Shown piece by piece: positions 23,511-35,309 of a DNA stretch of 64,000 nucleotides. Both the position numbers and the translations under genes were made by a program. This stretch comes from Solea solea (Eukaryota; Chordata; Actinopteri; Pleuronectiformes; Soleidae): NCBI RefSeq assembly GCF_958295425.1, contig NC_081153.1, forward strand, positions 21,073,025-21,137,024. Reading direction: 5' to 3'. Numbering within the stretch: the first letter of the stretch is position 1; each line of letters opens with the position of its first letter. The notes under the pieces are model-generated. The model made no database searches and had not been told where the DNA came from. It saw nothing but the letters and a program-made list of their open reading frames with translations.

Positions 23511-23652
23511 TGGTAAATGTATTGAATTAAACGGAGCTTTTCTAGTCTTGATTAAGTGTCTTGCCCAAGGAAACATCTGCATGAAGACTAGAGGAGCCAG
23601 GATTCAAACTCACAACCTCCCGACGACTCGCTCTGCCACTGTGCCACAGTGA
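23511..23652 (-). mobile_element. SINE-like repeat, most complete copy
   Basis: On the minus strand it has a head CACTGTGGCACAGTGGCAGA, B-box-like GTGAGTTTGAATCCTGGCTC, body CTTGGGCAAGACACTTAATC and tail GACTAGAAAAGCTCC. It links the 19161 head to the 17681 tail. Confidence 0.7.
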
Positions 23653-23979
23653 TACTTTGTGTTTACAGCCAAACTTTACTGATTACTTTACTAGCACGCT
23701 AGCACTGTTGCCTCTGTCTGACTTGACATGAAACAGATTACTTCCTGTGTGCAGCGCAGGAATGTTGCCAGGCAACACAACATCTAAACACCGCTACTGT
23801 TTAATATTAGAAAACACAGAGGATGGACAATAAATGGACAGTAAAAAGCTTTAAATAACTGTAAATATCTCTTTAGTTAACATTTATTAAAGGTTTCTGT
23901 GTCTGTAAAGTTAAAAATGTGTCTGTCATTTATGTGTAATTACTTTATTCATGCTCCTTGTGACCCTTATTGTAAAGTG

Positions 23980-24200
23980 TAAAACATGACTTCCCTTAAC
24001 TATGACTCCATAAACATATGGGAGGACAGAATAATCATTACTTAACTATAATTAAGCATTTATTAACCATTGTTACCCTTTATTAATGTTCCTTGTGAGT
24101 AGGAAACATGTTCCACACACGTTTAGTATCTGTGTGATGTATTAATATTTAATAATTAATAGTAAAGTAATGCTTGTTCATAAACAGTTAACACAGTTAT
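23980..24200. repeat. AT-rich dispersed repeat
   Basis: CCCTTATTGTAAAGTGTAAA, then repeated TTTATTAACCATTG, CCTTTATTAATG and TAATAATTAATAG words, like the block at 10430-10860. Confidence 0.4.
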
Positions 24201-24644
24201 TACTGCAACTCTCCAGTTTTGTGCAAGGTCGACTACAGGTCGTTCTGTTGTTGTTTGTGTTCATGTCATAATACATGAAGCGTTTGTTCGGGACAAAAAC
24301 AAAACAGCACAGGTCACATGAAATGGTTACAGTGTGTTTCCCTCTTGGCTACTTTACCTTGCCTCGCTGCCTCATCATCCCTTGTTCGTGTCGACTTCCT
24401 GCTCCTCCAGTGCAGTCAGTGGGGTTCACACCAGGAGAGACGCTCATAGTCAAACCTGCATCGTCAGTGACCAGGTTTCCTCTCCTGGGAACGCAAATCA
24501 AAGAGTGAGCTACTGCTGAAATGGAACAGACATCGATACACTGTATCTGCAGTGGATTCAGTTCATGGAACATGAATTATAAGAAAAGGCAGGTTGTGGT
24601 ATTACTTGCTGCTTTTGTTTGGGAAAGGTGCTCAGTGTTTTAAG

Positions 24645-24760
24645 TCCAAGTTACCTAATCCCCATATTGCATGTTTTTGGACTGTGGGAGGGAGCAAACC
24701 CGGGAGAACCCAGAAAGAAAGGCCCTTGTTTCAACCGGGGTTCAACCTGGGTCTTCAAAT
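24645..24760 (+). mobile_element. Partial copy of the TTTTTGGACTGTGGGAGG repeat
   Basis: TAATCCCCATATTGCATGTT and TTTGGACTGTGGGAGG, then GGTTCAACCTGGGTCTTC. It corresponds to the 3' half of the 9264 copy. Confidence 0.7.
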
Positions 24761-25500
24761 ATTAAAGTGCAAATTAAAACGAGGCAATTTTTGTAATTTT
24801 ACAACCCTCTAATATTAACAACTATCACACAATGAATGCAGTGTCTAGTGTGACATTTCTATCACTATTATTTGACTCCTAGGTGGTGGGAAGTGGGGGC
24901 CCCAAACCAAATTCAGCTTAGGGCCCCATAAAATCTGGGGCTGGGCCTGAGCAAAGTTTCCAAAATGTCAACCTGTAATACTTTTGAGCATCAGCTACAA
25001 CAAAATTCCACAAATATGTAACTTTCTGTCCACATACTGTTTTAATGGAACTTATATGTAGCCTGTGCTAGTTTAAGATGTTTTTTAAGATGTTTTTTTT
25101 TGTCATTGCCATCACGGATCTGTGTACAGTGTTTGAGTATAAAGTTTAAAGCCACTAAAGAACATTTGTCCTGACAGAGACGAGTAGTTTTGAGGGAGTC
25201 ACCTTCGCAAGAAAAGTGACCTCAAATTTACGCGGCCAAGATGGCGCCTGAGGAATTTAGTTTGGCAGAGGTTGCGCTCGTGAAAGTTGAAGGCTTTATT
25301 GTTCACAAAGGGCAGACAGACTGTTATCAAGTGGGATTAGTGGTTTTCAAAAAGGTTCCGGGAAAACGGCTGTTTCCACTCCCCTGATTTATTTTAGTGA
25401 TGTGGAAACCTGACTGTGAGGTGGAAGATTGAAAAGGCCGTACATCACACTACAGTCAGTGAAGATAGTTTTACATGACGGGAAAATTGATTTTTCATCC
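24761..25500. other. Intergenic DNA
   Basis: No exon recognised. It includes CCAAGATGGCGCC at about 25227-25239, a YY1-type motif that may be chance. Confidence 0.5.
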
Positions 25501-25512
25501 ATGCATTTTTTT

Positions 25513-25531
25513 AGGGGGGGGGGGGGGGGGG
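25513..25531. repeat. Poly-G run
   Basis: About 17 consecutive G after TTTTTTTAG; possible quadruplex and a likely site of sequencing-length error. Confidence 0.9.
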
Positions 25532-25697
25532 ATTATAACTTAAATTCATGTTTCAAACTCAAAATACAATTTGATTGAGCATGCATAACAGAGGTGGAAC
25601 CAGAGGGGGGTTTTAAGGGGGCTCAGCAGCCCCACCTTTAGATTTTACTCCCTCTTTTCACTTCAAATGGCTCAATGTACCAGAAGTCATCACAAAC

Positions 25698-25858
25698 TTG
25701 GAGTCTCTGTCCGTCTGGAACTCATTCCCGAAGTTTTCCTCGTCAACATCTGACAAAATAATTGTAAATATCTAACATTTGTCAGATTATAAACATTACT
25801 TACAATTATTTTATCGGATGTCGACGGGGAACAAGTTCCAGACGGACAGCGACTCCAA
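25698..25858. mobile_element. Foldback (long inverted repeat) element
   Basis: The left arm (25698-25767), with TTGGAGTCTCTGTCCGTCTG and CAACATCTGACAAAATAATT, pairs with the right arm (25799-25858), with AATTATTTTATCGGATGTCG and CAGACGGACAGCGACTCCAA, around a loop of about 30 bases. The left arm has about 7 extra bases (around CGAAGTTTT). It looks like a MITE or foldback transposon; there is no coding capacity. Confidence 0.75.
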
Positions 25859-26340
25859 ACCTGCACCGACTTCCGGTTCATTGAGCTGTTGCTCCAAAAC
25901 TTAGTAGCCAATCAGCAGGCAGCGTCCTAAGGCCCGCCCACAAAAAAACCACACAGCACAAAGAACAAATCAGGGAGCGCAAAGAACAAGTGTATTTTCA
26001 AACGATAAAATATTATATTTTTAAATGATTTTTTTTTCTTCTTCTTGAAAAGTGTTTGAAAATATTGAGACAAATATAATTTTTTTAGGTTAATAAAAGA
26101 TCACAAAGTGAAACAAACTGGTAACAAAACTTGCACTCACCACACAGAGTTCTAAATTAAACCAAAGCGCGAACAACACTGAGCAGGTTTACAAAGTCAA
26201 AAACGCCGCCCGCCACCATCGACCAGCCCTGAAGTGAAGTCTTCCAGGTGTTTTTATCCTGCAGGCTGGCAGGTGTTAGCTGTTTGCACTCCAGTCACTA
26301 ATGGCTGACGGTCCACAGCTGAGCAACCTCAGCTTACCTG

Positions 26341-26341
26341 G

Positions 26342-26377
<36 letters not shown>
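26341..26377. repeat. (CA)n microsatellite
   Basis: About 17 CA units. Confidence 0.95.
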
Positions 26378-26378
<1 letters not shown>

Positions 26379-27440
26379 CACCCAGACGCACACGCACGTG
26401 TAATATGGGAACAACTATTGAGTACAGCAAAATATTGAACAAGACACATGTGACTACAGGTCTGTATGTGCTATAAATAGATATATTGATAGATTTTTAT
26501 TATCAACATACCATGAGATTAATAAGAGTAATAAATAAAACAGATAACATACATATAATATAAATAGCATACATATAATATGCTATGCTGCAGGTTTTCA
26601 AAAATATTTATCTCTTTTCTACATGTATGTTCTTTTGTGAGTCCTCCAACTTGTGTGTATACTTATAAACAATAGTGTTGATATTTGGCTCTTCAGAGGC
26701 TTTTTAATGGGTAAATAAATTTATTTTGCATAAAAACTTCCTTGCATTGACTAATACTGTATATCTTAACACGACACGCCTTTAATTTTCAATTGGACCT
26801 CTGACTTGTTTCATTATTGAATGTATAAGCTTGCTTTGCTCTGCATTTTCTGTTATTTGACCTCGTCTGGGCTTCCAATTGGACACAGTTTTTAATTTCG
26901 GCCCCGTCTGGAAGTGAGTCTGACACGCCTGCTTGAAAGAGGCAAAAAGACGGGGGTATAAGAACCTGACAACCTCCAGTAATAACAATTATTACACAAT
27001 CCACAACAACCAAACATGTGGCAGGCATTTTCTTTACAATGATATGGTCTCCCTCACAAGTTAAAATGGAAACCTTTTGTAAATGTGTGGTCTACATGTG
27101 TGTTAGTAAGTGCTGACTGTTTTGTGTTAATATACATTTGGTTTCCTGTTTATACGTATTGACCTTTTCAACTTAAACATCTGTGGAAACCGTTAAAACG
27201 GACAAAAACAGACCTAAGGTGAAGATGTAAACCTGAGTGTATGAATGCATAAACAACTTTTCAGGTAAAAAAACAAACAAAGCTGAAACAACAACGTGAA
27301 TTTAAAAGCCATTTAATATAAATATATAATAATAACATAAAACTCAATGTGTTACGCACACCTGTCTGAAAATATGTTATAATCCATTTATACCAGCAGG
27401 GGGCGACTTTGCCCACGGACGGAACTCCATTCAGTGTTCA
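26378..27440. other. AT-rich intergenic DNA
   Basis: No exon seen. There is a small tandem of ACATATAATATAAATAGCAT-like units at about 26549-26580. Confidence 0.5.
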
Positions 27441-27445
27441 CTCTT

Positions 27446-27520
27446 ATACACACACACACACACACACACACTCATAAGAACATTTACACATAAGAGACAA
27501 TGCACACACACACACACACC
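27446..27520. repeat. Two (CA)n microsatellites
   Basis: (CA)n at about 27448-27471 and again at about 27503-27519, separated by unique sequence. Confidence 0.9.
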
Positions 27521-27539
27521 AACAGCTGCAACAGCGGAC

Positions 27540-27700
27540 TAATCAGGTGCGCAAAAAGCCAAGCAAACAAAAGCCTCTGATTATATTGATTAAAGCGCTC
27601 ATTCATAACAGCGAGTCAATGGCATCGTGGCAATCATCATTATTATGGTGGAAGTAATGATATGGTTCGGAGATAATTGGCTCAATTAGGTTTGTAGTCT
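27540..27700. promoter_or_regulatory. Candidate enhancer-like block upstream of the 28.4-kb gene
   Basis: Dense in developmental factor cores: CAGGTGCG, TTATATTGATTAAAG, CAATCATCATTATTATGG, GTAATGATATGG, GATAATTGG, CTCAATTAGG. It sits about 450 bases upstream of the inferred start site. Conservation is not testable here; inferred from composition and position. Confidence 0.4.
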
Positions 27701-27839
27701 CTGAACCCGCCTCCACTGCGGGAGGAAAACAAACAACAACAAACAAGTAAACAAATCAATAATCAATGCTGTGAGGGGAACACAAAGCTCCGCAGATGAC
27801 AATGACTGTTGTGCCAGTGAGGAGTTACTGTGGCTACTT

Positions 27840-28193
27840 TGACGCCTGTCGTATTTGGGCGCACGCGCCTGAGCGTGAGCCTCGTCCACGTTGTCCTCAG
27901 TGATATTTCCACGGAGCGCTGAGAGAGAGCGAGGAGCGCGAGCCGCGGATTTCACAGGCGCATTCATAGGCACGCGGAGCAACCCAGCTTATTTATAATA
28001 ATCTGTCCAGTTTACATAGACAAATAAACGAAACAGTGGGAATAAAACGTATCAAAAATAATAGAATAGGTGAACTGAAGAGAGAAAGACAGAGTGTGTG
28101 TGTGTGTGTGAGAGAGAGAGACAGTGGAGGGGGAGGAATAAACCAAAACGCAACACGTATCCGGTGGGATCCCACTCCAGAGAGAGAGAGAGA

Positions 28194-28229
<36 letters not shown>

Positions 28230-28355
28230 TTGTAGAGAGGGTGCGAGGAAAGCGACAGGGAGACAGAGAGAAGAAGAACAAGAAGACGACGAGGGGCAAG
28301 ATTTGACGTATTGGCCCTTTAACAGCGCGTTTTTTTTAATCCATAAAGAGGAATA
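27840..28355 (+). promoter_or_regulatory. CpG-rich TATA promoter and 5' leader of the 28.4-kb gene
   Basis: CpG density rises sharply at about 27840-27975 (GGGCGCACGCGCC, GGAGCGCGAGCCGCGG). A TATA-like box, TTTATAAT (27992-27999), would place initiation near 28,020-28,030. The following leader holds a short (GT)n (about 28096-28111) and a (GA)n stretch (about 28180-28226) and ends at the ATG at 28356. All elements are in the right order for plus-strand transcription. Start-site position is inferred. Confidence 0.55.
28170..28230. repeat. (GA)n microsatellite in the 5' leader
   Basis: About 25 GA units with one GGG interruption, within the presumed 5'UTR. GAGA repeats are common next to fish promoters. 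Confidence 0.95.
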
Positions 28356-28415
28356 ATGAGGAACGTTTGGATAATTTTGACCCTCTGTCTGACCGCCGTC
28401 CTCTCCGGGGACAGG
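28356..28415 (+). CDS. First coding exon of an unidentified secreted or membrane protein
   Basis: I do not recognise this gene. ATG at 28356 (A at -3, GAATA before it) opens 20 codons reading MRNVWIILTLCLTAVLSGDR, then a strong donor, AGG|GTAAGT, at 28415/28416 (phase 0). The peptide has a basic start, a hydrophobic core and a small-residue end (AVLSG), which is a classical signal peptide. It follows a TATA box, a CpG-rich promoter and a roughly 335-base GA-rich 5' leader. Without splicing the frame stops eight codons later. No partner exon was found in the remaining 35.6 kb, so the first intron is probably very long, as in many adhesion, receptor or matrix genes; that class is inference. A chance ORF is possible, but promoter, start, signal peptide and donor fit together well. 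Confidence 0.6.
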
Positions 28416-28800
28416 GTAAGTTCTCATGGGAAGCAAAGTTAAAACGCGGTGGGGAGAGAGAGAGAGACCGAGAGTAACAGCGAGAGAGCGCTCCAAGTCG
28501 GGTGTATGTGTACATATATATATACGTATATATGTATATGTCTATATGTATATATATATGTATATATATACACATATATGTGTGTGTGTGTGTGTATAAA
28601 CAAATGTATGTAGGTGTTTCTTTTCCTTTCCCATTTGCATGATGAAAACACACAGTTGGAGATTTGCATTCTGTGATTCTGATGGAACAAACACTGCAAA
28701 CTCCTCTTCTCCGTGTTGTTAGTGTGCGTGTGTCTGTGTGTGTGTGCGTGTGTGTGTGCGTGCGTGCGTGTGTCAAACAGGCAGTAGGAGACACTGCTGT
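28416..28800. repeat. Start of presumed intron 1: (TA)n, (TG)n and (GT)n tracts
   Basis: Follows the donor GTAAGT. It contains TATA/TGTA alternation (28512-28578), (TG)n (28579-28595) and (GT)n with GCGT variants (28715-28772). Confidence 0.85.
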
Positions 28801-30045
28801 CCCTCAGCCTGCAACAAATGTCCTCAGGTCATAAAACCTTCGTAAAGATCCTGTTGGAGCTCTTGCTTTTTGGTGCCACTGCCCTTTAAATGGACTTAAC
28901 ACAGTCACAGGCTCTTAATTGTTGCTCTGAACACTTTTAGCTTTGTGATTGATCTTTTAAGAAGAATGTGAACACGATGATGATCATCATGCAGCAAACG
29001 TGTGTATTTCTTGCATTGAGATTTATACCAACGCATTATTCCAGATAAATCTCCCCCTCCTTGGTGTTGAGTGACAGATTTATTCCCATTTTTGCCTCAG
29101 AGGCCTGATTTAAAATCCATACTGACTGGTTATTGCCTCCTTGTTACTGTTGTTCCCTGGGTTCAGTCTCTGCTCAGCTGAAAAGTCGGTGCAGACTCTT
29201 CAGGCTGTAACAGAGTCTGCAAATTGCCCGGCTCTGTTGCAGTGACACATTTTGGCACTTTTCATGTGCAGCCTCTGTCATTATTGTCTCCCGCTGTTGT
29301 CTCTCTGTGGGCTGTGACTTGTCGCACCTCCCTCTCTGTTAGAGCTGCTTGTCCCAATTAGCTGATTCAGACACTGTTGTTTTAATGAGTCACTATTGTG
29401 CATGAGGTCAGCCCAGAGTACATTTTTCTACTAACACCGCCCGCCCCCCACCACCACCAGCATCCCTGCCTCGGCCAAACTGTGTGTAACTGTCCACAAC
29501 ACTTGAACTTCATCATGGAAGTCCAACATACACACGTCCCTAAACCATATAACACAAAAAAAGAAAACCACTGGGTCAGGACCCCGGTGATGGGTCGCTG
29601 GAGATATTTTTTGGGTCCTTTGCTGAACTTTCCCAAACTTCTTGAGTGTTTTTCTTTGATTATACCTTGTGTGTTGTGTCGTGTCTCTCTTTGCTTCATT
29701 GTTCTTTTGCCTATTTCTGTATTTCTTCTTTGTCTTGTTCTTGTTTCCTCTGCCTTTCAAATGACTGACTCTGGAAGTTTTTGTACAGAACTCCCATATA
29801 TTACATCTTAAATCTTGACTATTTTTTTAAAATACATGCATTCAATTAAGTTGTAATTCATTTATCAAACATCTCACAGCAGTAAACGTGTCACTACATT
29901 ATGTGAAAATGTACTCTTTATATTGTGTTTTGGATCACGGTTTACCAACTTTAAAAATTGGTCCCCATGTAGAAAGTTTTGAAAACCCTGGTAATATTAC
30001 TTGAGCTGCTGTCACGTGTTCCATATAAATGAAGGATATTTTATT
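28801..30045. other. Presumed intron 1, no exon seen
   Basis: No recognisable coding or repeat unit with clear ends. The ORF with the proline/histidine patch at about 29440 lacks splice support. Confidence 0.5.
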
Positions 30046-30124
30046 TTATACCTACCAGAACCATCTGTGTATGCTTTTTTGGTTCCAAAAATATCATAAA
30101 ATTGTGAAGGAAATATTGACTGTT

Positions 30125-30456
30125 GTATCCCACAGCTCAAAAATAATGATGACCGCAAATCTCTTGTTTGTCTACAAACCAAAAATATGAGCCAAGAAAC
30201 AGGGATGCATGAAATTGGACTTTTTCGTCCAACATATCAGGACTGACACCAGTGTATGGATGTTTTTCCCTGCACACAGCTGCTGAGGTAATCATCTTCT
30301 GTAGTGATATTTTGCATACTCATAATGTAGCAGATGTACATGTAAATTTTCTTCATTGTGCAAAATAAATAAACATTCAAAACTGAAGAGTTGGTGAGGA
30401 CGCCAGCATAGAAGTTTAGGAGGTAACGGCTTATTCAGCTGTACTGTTTTTAGTCA
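30125..30456 (+). mobile_element. Two adjoining hAT-like fragments
   Basis: A scrap of the GCTGCAACTAA family (CCCACAGCTCAAAAATAATG, GTCTACAAACCAAAAATA) abuts a fuller GGGATGCATGAAATTGGACT copy that contains GTGTATGGATGTTTTTCCCT, CTTCATTGTGCAAAATAAAT and GGTGAGGACGCCAGC, matching 8696 and 42112. Confidence 0.6.
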
Positions 30457-30997
30457 TTTGTCTTGTGGCGTATTTACAGTCTTTTTCTTTGTTGTTTTGA
30501 AAAAGTTGTCCAGAAACATGTCCTCGTTTCAGGAAATGTCTTCCCCCTAAAACTAAAAATGCTGTAATTCATATGCCAGACCTGCATGTGGTGCTGTAGC
30601 GCATCGTCGTTTTCCCAAAGTAGATTATTGGTTGTTTGCAGGAAAACACAAAAATAATAATAATCATTTTAGGGTTGCCAAAACTCTGCTTCTGTGTTGA
30701 TAAAATTATGATATGATAAAAAAAACAACAAAAAAAACAACAAAAAAAACTTTGGAACTTTGGAAAATTCACCTAGACATTGATACAGCGAGCTCTTTAG
30801 TTCAACAATAAACACCAACAACCAGACAGACAGTCTTGTCATTGTGGACAATAGCGTTTGAGCTAATTACTAATAGATAAATAAATACAAATATGATGTC
30901 ATTGGGTAGCACCTGTGTTGGAACATATACATAACATGATCTGGTCGTCGCGTTCACTGGAGAACTGAACTTCTGCTGCGAGCAAACCAAAGCATCG

Positions 30998-31028
<31 letters not shown>

Positions 31029-32750
31029 GCCGGTTAGCAACACATTGTCGTCACACACCCATTATTTTGATCGATATTTTCCTCTCTAATTATCTGTTTT
31101 CCCCAAAGGCAGATAATTGACATGTGACATCGATTCTCGATATTAACGCGGGGGTTGACAAGTGTCTGATAACCTGCTTCAGGCACATCTGTCTGCGTTT
31201 TAATTACCCTGTCACATGACTGTGATACAGTGCAGCGTGACTCTCCGTAGCTTGTGAAGATAGACGAAGAACCTGCAGCGTCTGACTTCAGCGAAATGAT
31301 TTCATCTCAGAGTGAGAGAAGTGCTTTTATTTTTGCCCCACACAGACCTTTAAGGTCAGATTCAGTTTCTGTGTGAGCCTTTACTTTGGCAAGCAGGACG
31401 GGGAACTTGGAGCCCTAGAGTTTTCCTGCTCCTCCTCTTTCAAGAACTTTTATGATCCAGAAGGAAGAGTTCAGAAATGCTAAGCTAAAGCCGTGTGATG
31501 TCCGGCGAGCTGGCCCGCCCCCGCCATGTTTTGGTACACGCCACTCACCAGATGTGTGAGTCTGTAATTTGTGTCATGTTTTGGTGGGAAGCGTGGGTGT
31601 TACATCTTGTGATTTACAGGAGGTCTCTGTGTGCCGTCTCCTGCTCTGATGCTGGACTCACTTCAGAGGTGGGGGCTGGATTTGGTGTAGCTTCGGAGGA
31701 TGCTGCGAGAGAAGGAGGGGGAACAACAGTGAGTGTGGTGAAGCAGGGCTGTGGAGAGGGAAATGCTTAGGATGGAGCGAAGACTTGAAATGGCATCGTA
31801 AAAAAAAAGGGGGGGGGGGATTGTGGAGGCAACAAAAGAGTGCTTTCACAATGTCTTCTTCTATTTTCTCTCCCTGGCATTTGTTAAGGACTGACCCCGT
31901 GACACCATTCACGTAGATGATGCAGGGTGAGAGCAGCCCTGGTCTTTCCTCTAAAGGGCAAGTGAGGTCAGATTGTTAAGATAAACTGCCCTCAGATGGT
32001 CAAACAAAAAAATAGGAAAAGAAAAGCATACTTAAAGCTGTAGTCCTTAAACAAGTTTATCAATTTCCAATTTGGAATCTTTCCAAAACTCCAGGAACTC
32101 AAGTTCCCATCTAAAGTTTCTGGAAATTTACTGGAAATTTCCCACCCCTTTGCAACCCAAATTCATGTATCATTCATTTTTCCCCCTTCACGTGAACGTC
32201 ACCCTCCCCAAAAACACAACACAGACAGCAAGACTTCCATTATAACAAGGCATTTAACCACCAGTCTTTGCTCTGGGGTGCATCTTCCAGAATATGTCAG
32301 CCAACCTGGCTCCCACATAATGAAGTAAAGGAGTTCATATATGATTGATTACGTTAAGTTTGCCTCCAATACAGTAAGGTCAAATATTATCGTAGGCCAT
32401 TCTGTGACGATTGGGAGTTTATTTCATTATAGCAGAATGCTTTTTACTAGCAACGTAAATCAGAAACTGTTATGCAATTCCAGTTCCTTGTTGAGGACAA
32501 CATTTGAAAGTCCTGCATGTGTACACACGTCCACATCCAACAGTTTGATAGGATTAACGATTCCTGTCCCTGCCCCTGAGCTGCTGGTGTATACACACAA
32601 ATGCTCCCTCGGTCAGGTACTATTGCTTGATGGAGTCCATTTTCAAATGGAGGACACAGCGTTCAAGTAGTTACATCATTACTGTTCACAAAGACAACAC
32701 AATACAAAAGGACGACGGAAGATATTGCATCTTCAGATTTGGTGGTGAAG
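30457..32750. other. Presumed intron 1, no exon seen
   Basis: A (CA)n at about 30998-31026, a poly-G run at 31811-31819 and a (CAAA)n-type A-rich stretch at 30715-30750. ORFs up to about 110 codons without family signatures. Confidence 0.5.
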
Positions 32751-32757
32751 GAACGAC

Positions 32758-32800
32758 AAACACAAACACACACACACACACACACACACTCACTCACAAA
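32758..32800. repeat. (CA)n microsatellite
   Basis: About 14 CA units. It lies inside the longest ORF of the window (about 210 codons), which it helps keep open. Confidence 0.95.
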
Positions 32801-33224
32801 GAAAGGACACACATTCATTCTTCAGATGCATCAGGAACAAATGTGTGTTTTTGTATTCACTCAACACTCTGCAAGGCTTTTCAACTGAATGCAGCACTTA
32901 AATCCTTTGGTTTGTATACCGAACGCTCTGGAAATGTCCATTCCATCTGCGATAAAAGCAGCATCCTTCATCTTAAACACCTCATTTCCAAGGTGATTAA
33001 GCAAAAAAAAAAACAGATCAATGGTGGGTTTTACAAAATATGCTGCCTAGTTTTCCATCATCATGTAATGAAGAGAAGAGAATGCAGAGGGCAGGAAGAT
33101 GACCCAGCAGCATGCAAGGGTACAAATGAAGAAATGAAGGAGCGATGGTTTAAAAGGGCAGTGACGGGGCAGAGAGATGAAAGCATGCAGAAGCAGAGAC
33201 CATATGCCGCCTCTCCTGCTCTAT

Positions 33225-33420
33225 ATTTAATGATGCTCTTTTATGTTGCATTAACCTAGAATTCCTCTAACTGGGGACACAACCTGCAGCCTCGCATGCA
33301 GCTGCCTGTGGTTTTATTTTGAAGCGTTAAAAATCCACCACTTTCTTTTCAATTATTTCTAATAAATCTGCCACTAATGCACATGGGGACGCTGAGTTTC
33401 TCCCCCGGCACATAAACTTA
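33225..33420. promoter_or_regulatory. Candidate conserved non-coding element
   Basis: Complex non-repetitive block with TATATTTAATGATGCTC, TTTTCAATTATTTC, TAATAAATCTGCC and CACTAATGCAC cores. It has no coding signature. Called by composition only. Confidence 0.25.
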
Positions 33421-34129
33421 TACCTTCCTCACTGGCCTTTCAGCCTTCGGGAGGGTTGGTCAGGGGTTGAGGGGGTGGTGTAAGTGTCCACGCTGCCCCT
33501 GTCTGTGTCATATTATGCAATCGGTAATGGACTCTACAGAAGGCAGGAGGCTGGTCACTGCCGGACGACTGAAAGCCCACACTGCACTACCCCCGTCCTG
33601 TTTTTTTCTGTCTCTGTATCCATCTGCGTCCACGCATAAACTCTTCAGCCTCTTTCACCCTTAATGTAGTATTGTAGGTAGTATTTTATGTAGTATTGTA
33701 TGTAGGTCGTATTTTTTAAACCTGGGTGAACCCAAAAAAAAGAAAAAGAAAAACAAGGCGATTAACACCATTCCCTTTGCGGGTGGTCGCTCTGCTCACA
33801 GATGTGCTGGAAACAAAATGGAGGAAGAAGGAAACAATAAGAACGTGGAGCTCAGTTTCCAGACACAGTTAAGTGGAGCTATGGTTGTAGCGATGCTATT
33901 TGGGCTAATGTCCTTGTCCCAGTACACAGCACCAGCTGGGAATTCATTTATTGCTCAAACTGTTTCAGCCTCCACTACCCTAGGTGGTGATATGCCCTCA
34001 TTTCAGCTTGTTAATATTAGATATTTTACAGTTGACCTATCATGTTACCAACCAAAACAATGTTAGCTGGCGGCTACTTGGTAGCACACACGTGCCATTC
34101 CTAGTCCTCTACCGTCCATGAACTTAAAC

Positions 34130-35135
34130 TGTTGAATTCTCTGAATTGGCAAAGCAAAGACTTGGTCCCCTCATTTGTCTTTCATTGGATCCAAACTCAT
34201 TCATTTATTCATTGGTCGCAGGGGAGCTGGAGCCAATTCCAGCTGACGTGGGGCGAAAGGTGGGTCGCCAGTGTCCAGTTAACCTTTGCTGTTTTGCCAA
34301 TTTTAAACACAGTTGATAAAAACTTGTGTGAATTGCAGACATTTGACCACGGGAGTGAATGTTGATTGAACACATTCCCACTGCTCAAAAAAGCCATTTA
34401 AACCCGGGATTAAATGGGTTTTTGACCACTAGATTAGGGGGTATGAACACCATCCCCCGTGACCAGTGCTCGTTCCTCCCTGTGGTGGAATTTTCACACC
34501 TGCATCACAGGGTGTGAAACATGCTGTAACACATGCACAAACAAAACAAGTTGGGGGAAGAGAACACAAAAAAACAACACTGTGGATCTGAGTGACAATT
34601 GGTTACTATTTTAGTAAACAGATTAATTTTGTGTCATAAATACATATTTACGTTATTGTGAACTATATATTTCAACACAGACACTTTTATTTTGAAATCC
34701 TGGGAAGTATCGATCATTGTGATATCATGACGGAATTTTGTGATATAATTTTAATCTCATATCCCTCTTACTGAGTAGCTGCTTTTTTTTTCCAAAAAAA
34801 AGTTTTGTACTTGCCCCCTACTGGCCAGACTAGATGCTCAGTGGCCCCAGGGCCATTTGAGACCGGGAGCCTTGTTTCAGTGAAAGTTGTAAGTGACAAA
34901 AATTTAAAGGTGAGCATTTTCCCAAATAGACAGTCATGGCTAAGGGCTAGATGCTAACAACAGGATGATTCATGCGTGTCATCCCGCTGGCAAAACATTA
35001 CAAATAAGTAATAAGTAGATCGTTGGGTTTTTGCAGTCCCACCATGCATTGCAGAGGTCACCTGACCCAAGTGTGAATACTGGTTAAACACATTCCCACT
35101 AGTAAAAAAAACCCCAAAACAAATAAAACCTGGTG
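34130..35135. mobile_element. Two related decayed repeat copies
   Basis: The phrases AACACATTCCCACTGCTCAA (34370) and AACACATTCCCACTAGTAAA (35088), each preceded by a TGAAT...TTGATTGAAC or ACTGGTTAAAC context and followed by AT-rich spacer and GTTTTTGACCA or GTTTTGTCACCA, show two diverged copies about 720 bases apart. The first is next to a scrap of the GGAGCCAATTCCAGCTGACG repeat (34195-34280). Confidence 0.45.
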
Positions 35136-35309
35136 ATGGTTTTGTCACCACACACGTCTCATGTGTTGACTCTCTTGCCACATGTCCTCTGCCAGCATGG
35201 TCACGTAGATGCCGTCTGTCCTTACCACAGTGTCTTGGATGAGGTGGAAAACAGTGGCACACTTATTTCCTCTCGGGCAGCTGGAAAGAATGAAAGGAAA
35301 GGATATATC

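Noticed and set aside
27686..27982. 98-codon minus-strand ORF with a hydrophobic C-terminal segment
   Set aside because: It lies across the CpG promoter and upstream block of the plus-strand 28.4-kb gene. The frame is open because of GC content, and the protein resembles nothing known to me.
28096..28356. GA-rich ORF with Arg-Glu repeats in front of the 28.4-kb start
   Set aside because: It is the translated (GA)n repeat in the presumed 5'UTR and lacks an ATG start.
32627..33259. Longest ORF (about 210 codons, plus strand)
   Set aside because: It runs through a (CA)n repeat giving Thr-His repeats and shows no domain, signal or splice context. Its ATG-rich, AT-rich composition is that of chance open frame.
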